A DNA stretch of 52,622 nucleotides from JAGVPT01 sp035505655 (GTDB lineage Bacteria; Bacteroidota; Ignavibacteria; UBA10030; UBA8401), in assembly GCA_035505655.1 (NCBI GenBank), contig DATJQP010000036.1, positions 1-52,622 of the forward strand, read 5' to 3'. The notes under the pieces are model-generated. The model saw nothing but the letters and a program-made list of their open reading frames with translations, was not told the origin of the DNA and did not search any database. Both the position numbers and the translations under genes were made by a program. Each line of letters begins with the position of its first letter. The first letter of the stretch is position 1. Below are positions 16,787-24,300 of this stretch, one piece after another.

Positions 16787-18100
16787 TCAGCCGTTGGCCG
16801 ATTCGTCGAACAGCCGCGCAAGGCGGCCCGTAATCTTTCTTCGTTCGAACTGGGCGACGGCTTCTCTATCCGGATGGTGCGCGGGTTTATTATAGAGATA
16901 ATCGCCGTAATATTCAAGAAAGACCGCCTCGATTGCGGGGATGTTGTCATTATGCGCGACGAGGCCGGTGCGCGTGGACCTCAGGAGCGCGGCGATCGCT
17001 CCCTCGTGGGCGATGCCAATGATCGGACGCCCTGCCCCGATATACTCGAAAACCTTTCCGGGGACAATTTCTTCTCCGCCGGCATATTCGTCGACGACGA
17101 GCAGAAGCGCATCGGAAGTCATAAGGTGCCTGATGCTCTCTCCGTGGGGGAGGTAGGGGATGGTTTCGATGCATCCCGCGACAGTCGGCTCCTGAAACAT
17201 CTCGAGGACTTCCGCGCCGAACCTGCCGATGAACTTCATGCGCACTTTCCGCGGATCAACCTTGCCGGAACGAATGAGGTTCGCGACAGCGGTCAGGAAT
17301 GTTTTGGGATTGCGAACCCCGTACATCGACCCTGCATACGTCACCGTGAACTTGTCGTTCCGAAGGAACGGCACGCGGGGAAAGTCGGCGCTGTCAAATC
17401 CGTTGGGGAGATGCTCGACCTTGTCGACGGGAATCTCGGGATACTTCGCGTGCATGTCCTTAAGGATCCCCTGCCACGCGACCTCGACACGGGTGGCTTC
17501 CTCGAAGCAGCTTCGCTCCAGGTGCCGGTCGAGTGCACGCGGCAGGAGCCAACGGTTGGGGGTTGATAGGAACCCGGTCCACGGATCCCTGAACCCGGCA
17601 ACCCAGGGGATGCCGGTCGCGCGGTGCGCGTTTCGCCCGATGAGGGCGCAGGTGTAGGGAGGGGAAGACGAGTAAATCATTTCTATCTTCTCCCTCCGTA
17701 TGATCCTCTTCGCCTCGCGAACCGCATTGAGCAACCAGCCAACCCTCGCATCGGGAATAAAGAGGGTCGCCCGGACAAATTCAGCGGCTGATTCCACGAG
17801 GCTCTTCTTCTCTCCTTTTTTTGGGATGTTGTTGACGTCGACCGCCGTCCCCGGTTTTTTTCCGGTAACCCTCCGGTAGATATCGTATGGCTCGAGGATC
17901 GAGGTCCGGTAGACTTTCAGCGAAGAGGGGATTTCCTTCAACAAGGACTCGTCCCGTGCTGGGTAGTCGCCATCCTTCACGGTGAGGACAACCGGTTCCC
18001 AGCCGTAGTCGGGGAGATACCGGACAAATTTGAACACCCGCTGGACGCCGGGGCCGCCGGAAGGGGGAAAATAGTACGTGACAATCAGACACTTTCTCAT
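16787..18100 (-). CDS. GT4-like glycosyltransferase
   Basis: 437 residues from ATG 18100, chosen because MRKCLIVTYYFPPSGGPGVQR is the standard start of this family; no clear ribosome site is seen. The N-terminal Rossmann domain binds the acceptor (GVQRVFKFVRYLPDYGWEPVVLTV), and the C-terminal domain holds YAGSMYGVRNPKTFLTAV, GRFGAEV and PGKVFEYIGAGRPIIGI, the nucleotide-sugar-binding E-containing region of GT-B enzymes. Sugar donor and acceptor unknown; exopolysaccharide or glycan synthesis is likely. It is followed after 34 bases by the YfhO gene on the same strand. Confidence 0.87.
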   Translation of the reverse strand: MRKCLIVTYYFPPSGGPGVQRVFKFVRYLPDYGWEPVVLTVKDGDYPARDESLLKEIPSSLKVYRTSILEPYDIYRRVTGKKPGTAVDVNNIPKKGEKKSLVESAAEFVRATLFIPDARVGWLLNAVREAKRIIRREKIEMIYSSSPPYTCALIGRNAHRATGIPWVAGFRDPWTGFLSTPNRWLLPRALDRHLERSCFEEATRVEVAWQGILKDMHAKYPEIPVDKVEHLPNGFDSADFPRVPFLRNDKFTVTYAGSMYGVRNPKTFLTAVANLIRSGKVDPRKVRMKFIGRFGAEVLEMFQEPTVAGCIETIPYLPHGESIRHLMTSDALLLVVDEYAGGEEIVPGKVFEYIGAGRPIIGIAHEGAIAALLRSTRTGLVAHNDNIPAIEAVFLEYYGDYLYNKPAHHPDREAVAQFERRKITGRLARLFDESANG

Positions 18101-18544
18101 GGGAGGTCCGAAACGTAAACGGCTGCAATGCTCACGCACCACAGCCGCCAAGCGTGCAATTGGCAAAAAATACGAATATTGGGAGGGAAAGGCAAAGGGG
18201 AGAAAACAGAACACAGTAGAAAGTAAAAAGAAATGACGGTCTCGGCCTTTCGTTGATGGCGTGACAACCATGAGAATTCGGAAACTGGGAGGCAAGAGGC
18301 GGAAAGGACGAGAGTATGAGGGAAGCGAGACTAGAAACGAGAGGCAGGAGACGGAAGGGGTGGGCTTTCACCGGGTGGCGTATCGACGACGAGAGCACGG
18401 GAGTGTGGAGACCAGAGGCGGGAAATAGGAGGCGGAAGAGATGAAGATTCGCAGGTATCGCAATGGCGGATGGACAAAGACTGTGGGAACGGGTACACGG
18501 CACTGCTCTCAGAGCAGTTCATGGCTCTTTTTTTCATTTTTCTC
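18101..18544. other. Gene-free spacer with a purine-rich degenerate repeat tract
   Basis: Between the glycosyltransferase and the Rrf2 operon no coding region is convincing. From about 18285 to 18460 the plus strand is very purine-rich and looks like degenerate tandem copies of units such as GAGGCAAGAGGCGGAAAG, GAAACGAGAGGCAGGAGACG and CAGAGGCGGGAAATAGGAGG. Open frames through it on the minus strand are low-complexity and unconvincing. Confidence 0.5.
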
Positions 18545-18573
18545 TTGACAAGAGATTTCCAAAGTGTTAATTT
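18545..18573 (+). promoter_or_regulatory. Sigma-70-like promoter of the Rrf2/NO operon
   Basis: A perfect TTGACA (18545-18550) is followed after 17 bases by TAATTT (18568-18573), 24 bases before the Rrf2 ATG. The operator-like palindrome starts at the end of the -10 element, so a bound repressor would block transcription initiation. Confidence 0.5.
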
Positions 18574-18590
18574 AAGACTAAAGAGTCTGA
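18573..18590 (+). promoter_or_regulatory. Operator-like palindrome 1 (TCAGAC-N6-GTCTGA type)
   Basis: TAAGAC-TAAAGA-GTCTGA. The arms form an inverted repeat with one mismatch from TCAGAC-N6-GTCTGA. The same arrangement, with the same 6-base spacer, occurs at 19055-19072 in front of the next gene. Lying over the presumed transcription start of the Rrf2 gene, it is the likely autoregulatory site of that Rrf2 protein. Confidence 0.5.
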
Positions 18591-18596
18591 AATCAA

Positions 18597-19037
18597 ATGA
18601 GCATCCTTTTCAGCCGTCAATGTGAATACGCCCTTCAGGCGGTCTGCTACCTCGCCCTGAAGAAGGAGGGGGAGATGACCTCCATCAAGGAGCTGACGGA
18701 AAAACTGGAGATCCCATACCACTTTCTGGGAAAGATCCTCCAAAACCTCTCGCGGAAAGGTCTCTTGAGGTCGCTGAAGGGGCCGACGGGGGGCTTTGCG
18801 CTCGGGATGCCTCCGAAAGAGATTACCCTCTTCCACGTCGTCGAAGCGATTGACGGGGTGAAGTTCACGTCCGGCTGTGTTATGGGATTCCCCGAATGCA
18901 CCGGCAAGAATCCCTGCGCGGTGCACGAACATTGGGCCGGCTTGAGAGACGGGATTTATAGGATGCTGGTCCACAGGAATATCGCGGAAGTGGCAAAGGA
19001 TATGAGGAAGGGAGTCTATACAAGCCTTCGTCATTAG
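18597..19037 (+). CDS. Rrf2-family iron-sulfur transcriptional regulator
   Basis: 146 residues. The N-terminal winged-helix (SRQCEYALQAVCYLAL, IPYHFLGKILQNLSRKGLLRSLKGPTGGFAL) is typical of Rrf2 proteins. Three cysteines at 94, 101 and 107 (C-x6-C-x5-C) match the cluster-binding pattern of NsrR, IscR and RsrR. Its position at the head of an operon with nitric oxide reductase suggests an NsrR-like NO sensor that loses repression when its Fe-S cluster reacts with NO. It is probably self-regulated through the palindrome just upstream. The specific ligand is inferred from neighbours, not sequence. Confidence 0.9.
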   Translation: MSILFSRQCEYALQAVCYLALKKEGEMTSIKELTEKLEIPYHFLGKILQNLSRKGLLRSLKGPTGGFALGMPPKEITLFHVVEAIDGVKFTSGCVMGFPECTGKNPCAVHEHWAGLRDGIYRMLVHRNIAEVAKDMRKGVYTSLRH

Positions 19038-19054
19038 TTTTTTTTGCTTTGTAA

Positions 19055-19072
19055 TCGGACAAATATGTCTGA
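19055..19072 (+). promoter_or_regulatory. Operator-like palindrome 2 (TCAGAC-N6-GTCTGA type)
   Basis: TCGGAC-AAATAT-GTCTGA, with the same arm sequence and spacing as the palindrome at 18573-18590; both are followed by AA. It lies in the 68-base gap between the Rrf2 gene and the NapH-like gene, after a run of eight T. This suggests a second, Rrf2-controlled promoter for the structural genes. Confidence 0.5.
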
Positions 19073-19105
19073 ATTGTCTTTTACCAACGGATGGAGAAGA
19101 ACGAG

Positions 19106-20260
19106 ATGAGCGAAGAGCTAAGGGTGGAGGGGGAGGTGGGTGTCGGAGATCGTCCCGTTGAGAGTCTCCCTCGCGGGAGAGTCCGGAGAGTGCCGCCGGA
19201 ACTTCGGCGCAAAAGGGTGAAGATCGGTGCGGAACCTTCGGCGGTTCGCAGGCTTGTGCTCCGGCTGAAGCATGATTCTCAGTCTCTCCGCTCCGCGACA
19301 CAACTCGCGTTTGCGCTTCTCTGCCTCTGGATCGGTGTCGAGTTCTATCTCTTTGTCCGGTGGGGAATGTCGGGAGGATCGGCCCCGTACGTTTCAAGAC
19401 CCCCGGGGGCGGAGGGCTTTCTCCCGATCAGTGCGCTCATCAGCCTGAAGCACTGGATCCTCACCTCGACGATCAACACGATCCATCCCGCGGCACTCTT
19501 CATTCTTCTCGCCGTGATCCTCGTGAGCGTTGTCGTCAAGAAGGCTTTCTGCAGCTGGCTCTGCCCGGTCGGGACGCTGAGCGAGTCGCTCTGGCTCCTC
19601 GGCGAACGGCTCTTCGGGAGGAACCTCGACCTTCCGCGTTGGGTTGACATTCCGCTCCGATCGGTGAAATACCTCATCCTCCTCTTCTTTCTCTGGGCGG
19701 TGAGCGGCATGGATGCCTCAGGACTTGGCGAGTTCATCGAAAGTCCTTACAACAGGATGGCCGACGTCAAGATGTTCTTCTTCTTTGCACACATCTCAAC
19801 CTTTGCCCTGGGTGTGCTTTTCGTTCTTATCGTCCTCTCGATAGTCGTGAAGAATTTCTGGTGCAGGTACCTGTGCCCCTACGGAGCGCTGCTCGGACTT
19901 GCCTCCTTTCTGAGCCCCTTCAAGATCACACGGGAGGCCTCCTCCTGCATCGACTGCAATCTCTGCACGAAAGTGTGTCCCTCGCGGATCCCCGTCCACG
20001 AGGCCGGGAGGGTCTGGAGCGACGAATGCAACAGCTGTCTCCGGTGTGTCGAGGTCTGCCCGGTGAAGGATACGCTCCTCCTCCGTTCCCGTGTCAGCCG
20101 GAAGGAGATCCCTCACTGGGTTTTCGGCCTCCTCATCGCCGGGATTTTTGTCGCCGTTACGGGGATGGCAATGCTGACCGGCCACTGGTCGAACAGCATC
20201 TCGTCCGACGAGTATCAGCAGCGATTCCAGCAAATCGACTCTCCTCTTTACGAGCACTGA
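19106..20260 (+). CDS. NapH/NosR-like polyferredoxin membrane protein
   Basis: About 384 residues. After a basic cytoplasmic N-terminus come membrane helices carrying two C-x3-CP motifs (CSWLCPVG, CRYLCPYGA), then two ferredoxin-type [4Fe-4S] motifs (CIDCNLCTKVCP and CNSCLRCVEVCP) and a last helix. This plan matches NapH and the C-terminal half of NosR, which move electrons between the quinone pool and periplasmic reductases. The periplasmic FMN domain of NosR is missing. The start at 19106 is preferred because GGAG lies 9 bases upstream; an ATG at 19091 is an alternative. Being in an operon with quinol NO reductase suggests a part in electron supply or redox maintenance for NO metabolism. 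Confidence 0.88.
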   Translation: MSEELRVEGEVGVGDRPVESLPRGRVRRVPPELRRKRVKIGAEPSAVRRLVLRLKHDSQSLRSATQLAFALLCLWIGVEFYLFVRWGMSGGSAPYVSRPPGAEGFLPISALISLKHWILTSTINTIHPAALFILLAVILVSVVVKKAFCSWLCPVGTLSESLWLLGERLFGRNLDLPRWVDIPLRSVKYLILLFFLWAVSGMDASGLGEFIESPYNRMADVKMFFFFAHISTFALGVLFVLIVLSIVVKNFWCRYLCPYGALLGLASFLSPFKITREASSCIDCNLCTKVCPSRIPVHEAGRVWSDECNSCLRCVEVCPVKDTLLLRSRVSRKEIPHWVFGLLIAGIFVAVTGMAMLTGHWSNSISSDEYQQRFQQIDSPLYEH

Positions 20261-20276
20261 AAGGAGGCTTTGGACG

Positions 20277-21071
20277 ATGAAACCGACAGTTGCGGAGCCG
20301 GAAGCGGCCGTGAAGACTCCGGCCGAGTTCTACGACAACCTCTCGGCCTCGTACGACGCCATGACGAACTACGACAAGAGGTTCGTACGCGAGCGCCCCT
20401 TCTTTGCCATGCTCGTCGAGCAGCACAAAATCCGAACCGCGATTGATGCTGGATGCGGAACAGGATTCCATTCGATTTTGTTGGGACAGCTGGGCGTATC
20501 GGTGACGGCGGCGGACGTCTCTACAAGGATGCTGAAGAGGGCGGAGGAGAATGCTTTGATCGCGGAGCTGAAGATCGATCTTGTCGAGTCGTCCATCCAG
20601 GATCTCCCCGACCGAGTGCACCGGACCTACGACGCCGTCGTTTGCCTTGGCAATACTCTTCCGCACATTCCCACGCAAACGGACCTTGCCCGTTCCCTGA
20701 AAAGCTTCTTTGCTCTCCTCAACCCAGGGGGAGTCCTTCTCCTTCAACAGCTCAACTTCGATCGCATCCTCGCGAAGAAGGAACGTCTTCAGAGTCTTAC
20801 TGAATCCGGGGGAAGGACGTACATTCGGTTTTACGAATTCCAACGATCGGCCGTTGTTTTCAAGATCCTCACGATCGACGCGGGGAGCGAGGGGTCAGGG
20901 AGAACGATGGAAAGCGTTCTTCTCCATCCGCTCCGCCGCGACGAACTCGTGCACGCTCTCGGGCGTGCCGGCTTCCATAGGATCCGAACGCATGGAAGCA
21001 TCGCCTTCGACGATTTCAATCCTGCGAGTTCAAAGGACCTCGTCGTACTGGCGCAGAAGCCTGAATTGTGA
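20277..21071 (+). CDS. Class I SAM-dependent methyltransferase
   Basis: 264 residues with a strong AAAGGAGG ribosome site. Motif I (IDAGCGTGFHSILL), motif II (VSVTAADVSTRMLKRA) and motif IV/post-motif (YDAVVCLGNTLPHI, LLNPGGVLLLQQLN) define a Rossmann-type methyltransferase, resembling glycine/sarcosine N-methyltransferase-like small-molecule enzymes. It lies 16 bases after the NapH-like gene and 33 bases before the NO reductase gene, so it is co-transcribed with them. Substrate unknown; its presence in an NO operon is not explained by known qNOR maturation. Confidence 0.88.
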   Translation: MKPTVAEPEAAVKTPAEFYDNLSASYDAMTNYDKRFVRERPFFAMLVEQHKIRTAIDAGCGTGFHSILLGQLGVSVTAADVSTRMLKRAEENALIAELKIDLVESSIQDLPDRVHRTYDAVVCLGNTLPHIPTQTDLARSLKSFFALLNPGGVLLLQQLNFDRILAKKERLQSLTESGGRTYIRFYEFQRSAVVFKILTIDAGSEGSGRTMESVLLHPLRRDELVHALGRAGFHRIRTHGSIAFDDFNPASSKDLVVLAQKPEL

Positions 21072-21104
21072 TCACTCATCACCACTACCTGAAGGAGCAT
21101 AGAC

Positions 21105-23330
21105 ATGAACCGATTATGGCTGGGATTCTGGGCGGTCATCCTGATCTCTTTTTCGGTCCTCGGCTGGGCCGGCTTGCAGATCTACCATCAGCGACCGCCG
21201 ATTCCCGCGGCCGTCGTCATGAGCGGAGGCGGCGTTATGATTCCGGAGGGGGAGATCACGGCAGGGCAGAACGTCTGGCAATCGATGGGAGGGATGGAAG
21301 TAGGCTCGGTGTGGGGGCATGGAAGCTATGTGGCCCCCGACTGGAGCGCCGACTATATCCATCGCGAGGCGGTCTTCATCCTGGATACCTGGGCCCATCG
21401 CGTCTACGCGCGTTCCTTTGACAGCCTGAGCGCAGAGGATCAGTCGGTCCTGCAGACGCGTCTCACCCGCCTCATCAGGAAGAACACCTTTGACCCTGCG
21501 ACCGTGAAGGTTACCGTTGATTCCGTGAGAGCGATGGCGTTCGAGTTCCTCGTACGGCACTACTCCGACGTATTCTCGAACGGGAACGTCCGGTACGCGA
21601 TCCCCCCGGGCGCTCAATCGGACAGCGTGAAGCTTCGCCAGCTCTCATCCTTCTTCTTCTGGTCCGCCTGGGCTGCTTCCACCAACAGGCCGGGGATGGA
21701 AATCACTTACACCAGCAACTGGCCGCATGAATCGCTCATCGGCAACAATCCCACTCCGGGGGCAATTGTATGGACCGGCGTGAGCATCATCGTCCTCCTG
21801 GCGGGAATCGGAGGGATGGTCTGGTTCCATGCATCACAACCGAACGAGCCGATCCCCTCGTCCCTTCCGGAAAACGATCCTCTCTTCAACCACGATGCGA
21901 CGCCTTCGCAAAAAGCGGTCCTCAAGTATTTCTGGGTTGTCTCCGGTTTGGTCCTCCTTCAGATCGTCTTCGGAGTCATCACGGCTCACTACGGCGTCGA
22001 AGGGGGCGGATTCTACGGAATACCGATCCAGAAATGGATTCCCTACGTCATCACGCGAACCTGGCATACCCAGCTCGGGATTTTCTGGATCGCGACCGCC
22101 TGGCTCGCCTCCGGGTTGTTCATCGCTCCGGCGGTGAGCGGCGTGGAGCTGAAAGGGCAGAGGCTCGGTGTCAACGTCTTGTTTGGTGCGCTCCTCCTCG
22201 TCGTGCTCGGATCGATGACGGGCGAGTGGCTGAGCATCAAGAACATGCTCTCCGGCTCATTGTGGTTCTATTTCGGCCATCAGGGGCTCGAATATGTTGA
22301 CCTCGGGCGTTTCTGGCAAATCGCACTGACGGTCGGGTTATTCCTGTGGGTCTATCTTGTTGGGCGCAACGTTCTCGTCGCGATCAGGAAGGGTTCCGAC
22401 CAGAAGCCTCTGCTGACACTTTTTCTCATCGCCTCGGTCGCGATCGGCGGGTTCTATATGGCCGGGTTGATGTGGGGGAAGAGCACCAATCTCGCAATCA
22501 CAGAATACTGGCGCTGGTGGGTTGTCCACCTCTGGGTGGAAGGTTTCTTTGAAGTCTTCGCCACTGTCGTGATCGCCTTCATGTTTGTCCGACTCAAGCT
22601 TATCCGCTCTGTGACCGCGAACCATTCGGTCGTTCTCTCTTCCACGATTTTTCTCTCCGGCGGCATCATCGGGACTCTCCATCATCTTTACTTCACGGGA
22701 ACCCCAACCGCGATCCTCGCGCTCGGAGCGGTCTTCAGTGCTCTTGAGGTGGTGCCGCTGGTCCTTGTCGGCTTCGAGGCGTGGGAGAATATCAGGCGAT
22801 CTCAGACGACCGAATGGGTGAAGAAATACCGGTGGCCGATTTACTTCTTCGTCTCGGTTGCATTCTGGAATATGGTTGGCGCAGGCCTCTTCGGCTTCAT
22901 GATCAATCCGCCGATCGCTCTTTACTATATGCAGGGGCTCAACACGACGCCGGTGCACGCTCACGCCGCACTCTTCGGTGTCTACGGGATGCTCGGCATC
23001 GGCCTCATGCTCTTCAGCCTCCGGGTGCTTTGGGTGAAGAACGAATGGAAGCAGGGGCTCTTGCGGTATTCATTCTGGGCCCTCAACATCGGTCTCTTTG
23101 CGATGGTCGTCTTCAGTCTTCTGCCGGTGGGGCTTCTTCAGACATGGGCGTCGGTTTCGCATGGATACTGGTATGCCCGCAGTCCTGAATTCCTTTACTC
23201 GCCGACGGTCCAGACGGTGAAGTGGTTCCGTGCTTTTGGGGACACGATCTTCGCGACCGGGGCAATCGGAGTGGTCCTCTTTGTCTTCGGCCTCGTGACC
23301 GGGCATTCACTGAAAAAGGAAGCGAACTGA
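21105..23330 (+). CDS. norZ: Quinol-dependent nitric oxide reductase (qNOR)
   Basis: 741 residues, the length of single-subunit qNOR, which fuses the NorC-like and NorB domains and reduces 2 NO to N2O in the membrane using quinol. The FeB ligands His475, Glu479 (VVHLWVEGFFE) and His526-His527 (GTLHHLYF) are intact. Residues that align with the quinol site of the Geobacillus enzyme are also present: His295 and Glu299 (AHYGVE), Phe303 and Asp713. Haem ligands include the VHAHAALFG histidines. Retention of the quinol and FeB residues argues against an NO dismutase. AAGGAG lies 7 bases before the ATG. It serves in NO detoxification or denitrification; no other denitrification reductase is in the window. 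Confidence 0.96.
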   Translation: MNRLWLGFWAVILISFSVLGWAGLQIYHQRPPIPAAVVMSGGGVMIPEGEITAGQNVWQSMGGMEVGSVWGHGSYVAPDWSADYIHREAVFILDTWAHRVYARSFDSLSAEDQSVLQTRLTRLIRKNTFDPATVKVTVDSVRAMAFEFLVRHYSDVFSNGNVRYAIPPGAQSDSVKLRQLSSFFFWSAWAASTNRPGMEITYTSNWPHESLIGNNPTPGAIVWTGVSIIVLLAGIGGMVWFHASQPNEPIPSSLPENDPLFNHDATPSQKAVLKYFWVVSGLVLLQIVFGVITAHYGVEGGGFYGIPIQKWIPYVITRTWHTQLGIFWIATAWLASGLFIAPAVSGVELKGQRLGVNVLFGALLLVVLGSMTGEWLSIKNMLSGSLWFYFGHQGLEYVDLGRFWQIALTVGLFLWVYLVGRNVLVAIRKGSDQKPLLTLFLIASVAIGGFYMAGLMWGKSTNLAITEYWRWWVVHLWVEGFFEVFATVVIAFMFVRLKLIRSVTANHSVVLSSTIFLSGGIIGTLHHLYFTGTPTAILALGAVFSALEVVPLVLVGFEAWENIRRSQTTEWVKKYRWPIYFFVSVAFWNMVGAGLFGFMINPPIALYYMQGLNTTPVHAHAALFGVYGMLGIGLMLFSLRVLWVKNEWKQGLLRYSFWALNIGLFAMVVFSLLPVGLLQTWASVSHGYWYARSPEFLYSPTVQTVKWFRAFGDTIFATGAIGVVLFVFGLVTGHSLKKEAN

Positions 23331-23368
23331 TTCGCTTCCTCCAAAAATGGAAAGGATCTTCCAAAAAG

Positions 23369-24193
23369 ATGTCGATGCTTTCATCGAAAATGCCCGCACC
23401 GCTTGTCACGCGGGAGCATGGATCATGGGCAGTGCTGCTTGTTCCGATCCTTGCGAGCCTCGGCGTGGTTGGCAAATGGAATGCCGACCTCCTCTGGTTC
23501 GCACTTTGCGCACTCGCTGTCTTCCTGTGCTATATCCCCGCCCAGCGGTTGCTGAGGCATTGGGGCGGGGCTCTGATCGGGGATGAGAAGCTCCGGGAGG
23601 CAAAGGTGTGGGGCGGAGCGTACGGGATCGCCGCCGTTGCCCTGGTGGCCTTGTTGCTGTCAAGGGGGTACTGGGGCCTTCTTCCCATCGGCGCGACGGG
23701 CGGCTTCTTCTTCGCCCTCAATTTTTGTTTGGTGAAGGCCCGCGGGAAGTCTCAATTCTCGGACCTGGCGGCAGTTGCCGGACTGACTCTAACCGGCCTA
23801 GGATCCTATGAGATCCTCGAAGGCAGTGTTGACGCGAGGGGGCTCGCACTATACGTCGTAAACGTTCTCTTCTTCGGATGCGGGGTGTTCTATGTTCACA
23901 TGCAGATGAGGGCAACCTCGTTGAAAAACGGGCCGGCAGGATGGAAGGCAAAACTTTCAGTCGCGCGGGACAACCTCCTCTACCATTCCGTTGTTGTCGT
24001 GGTGGTGGGGATCTTGTTCATTGTGGGATCTGTTCCTCCGGTCTTTCTTCTTGCCTTCGCTCCGATGGTCCTCTACGCGGTCTACGGTTCCGTGAGGCTT
24101 TCCGGAAGAGCTCGATACAAAGAGGTCGGTCTCGCTCTTCTCGGACTCTCGCTTCTCTTCGCGTTCCTTCTTTCATGCGGAACGCGGGTGTGA
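23369..24193 (+). CDS. YwiC-like membrane protein
   Basis: 274 residues with about eight transmembrane helices. The N-terminal VTREHGSWAVLLVP motif and the following IPAQRLLRHW / FALNFCLVKARGKSQF elements are typical of the YwiC-like family, found near nitrate/nitrite and NO genes in several bacteria (YwiC lies by nar genes in Bacillus). Biochemical role not established. Start ATG 23369 has a distant AAAGGAT; internal ATGs at 23375 and 23390 are alternatives. It ends the NO operon, before a strong terminator. Confidence 0.82.
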   Translation: MSMLSSKMPAPLVTREHGSWAVLLVPILASLGVVGKWNADLLWFALCALAVFLCYIPAQRLLRHWGGALIGDEKLREAKVWGGAYGIAAVALVALLLSRGYWGLLPIGATGGFFFALNFCLVKARGKSQFSDLAAVAGLTLTGLGSYEILEGSVDARGLALYVVNVLFFGCGVFYVHMQMRATSLKNGPAGWKAKLSVARDNLLYHSVVVVVVGILFIVGSVPPVFLLAFAPMVLYAVYGSVRLSGRARYKEVGLALLGLSLLFAFLLSCGTRV

Positions 24194-24246
24194 GGTGTCA
24201 GAACGATCTCCGGTATGTGCGTCCGGGCATCCCGCTCCCCCGAACG

Positions 24247-24275
24247 AACGAAGCCCGCTCAAGGCGGGCTTCGTT
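24247..24275. terminator. Bidirectional Rho-independent terminator
   Basis: A perfect 12-bp stem, AACGAAGCCCGC and GCGGGCTTCGTT, with a 5-base loop (TCAAG), followed by TATTAT on the plus strand; the stem's flank is less T-rich on the minus strand. It lies between the convergent YwiC-like gene and solute symporter gene and probably ends transcription of both. Confidence 0.85.
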
Positions 24276-24300
24276 ATTATGATGAAGATGTATGATGAAA

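Noticed and set aside
18132..18537. Minus-strand frames in the spacer before the Rrf2 gene
   Set aside because: They run through a purine-rich degenerate tract, giving low-complexity Ser/Pro/Leu-rich translations without features.
21105..23330. Nitric oxide dismutase (NOD) instead of NO reductase
   Set aside because: NOD proteins have altered quinol-site and FeB residues. Here His295, Glu299, Phe303, Asp713 and the FeB ligands His475, Glu479, His526, His527 are all present, as in qNOR.
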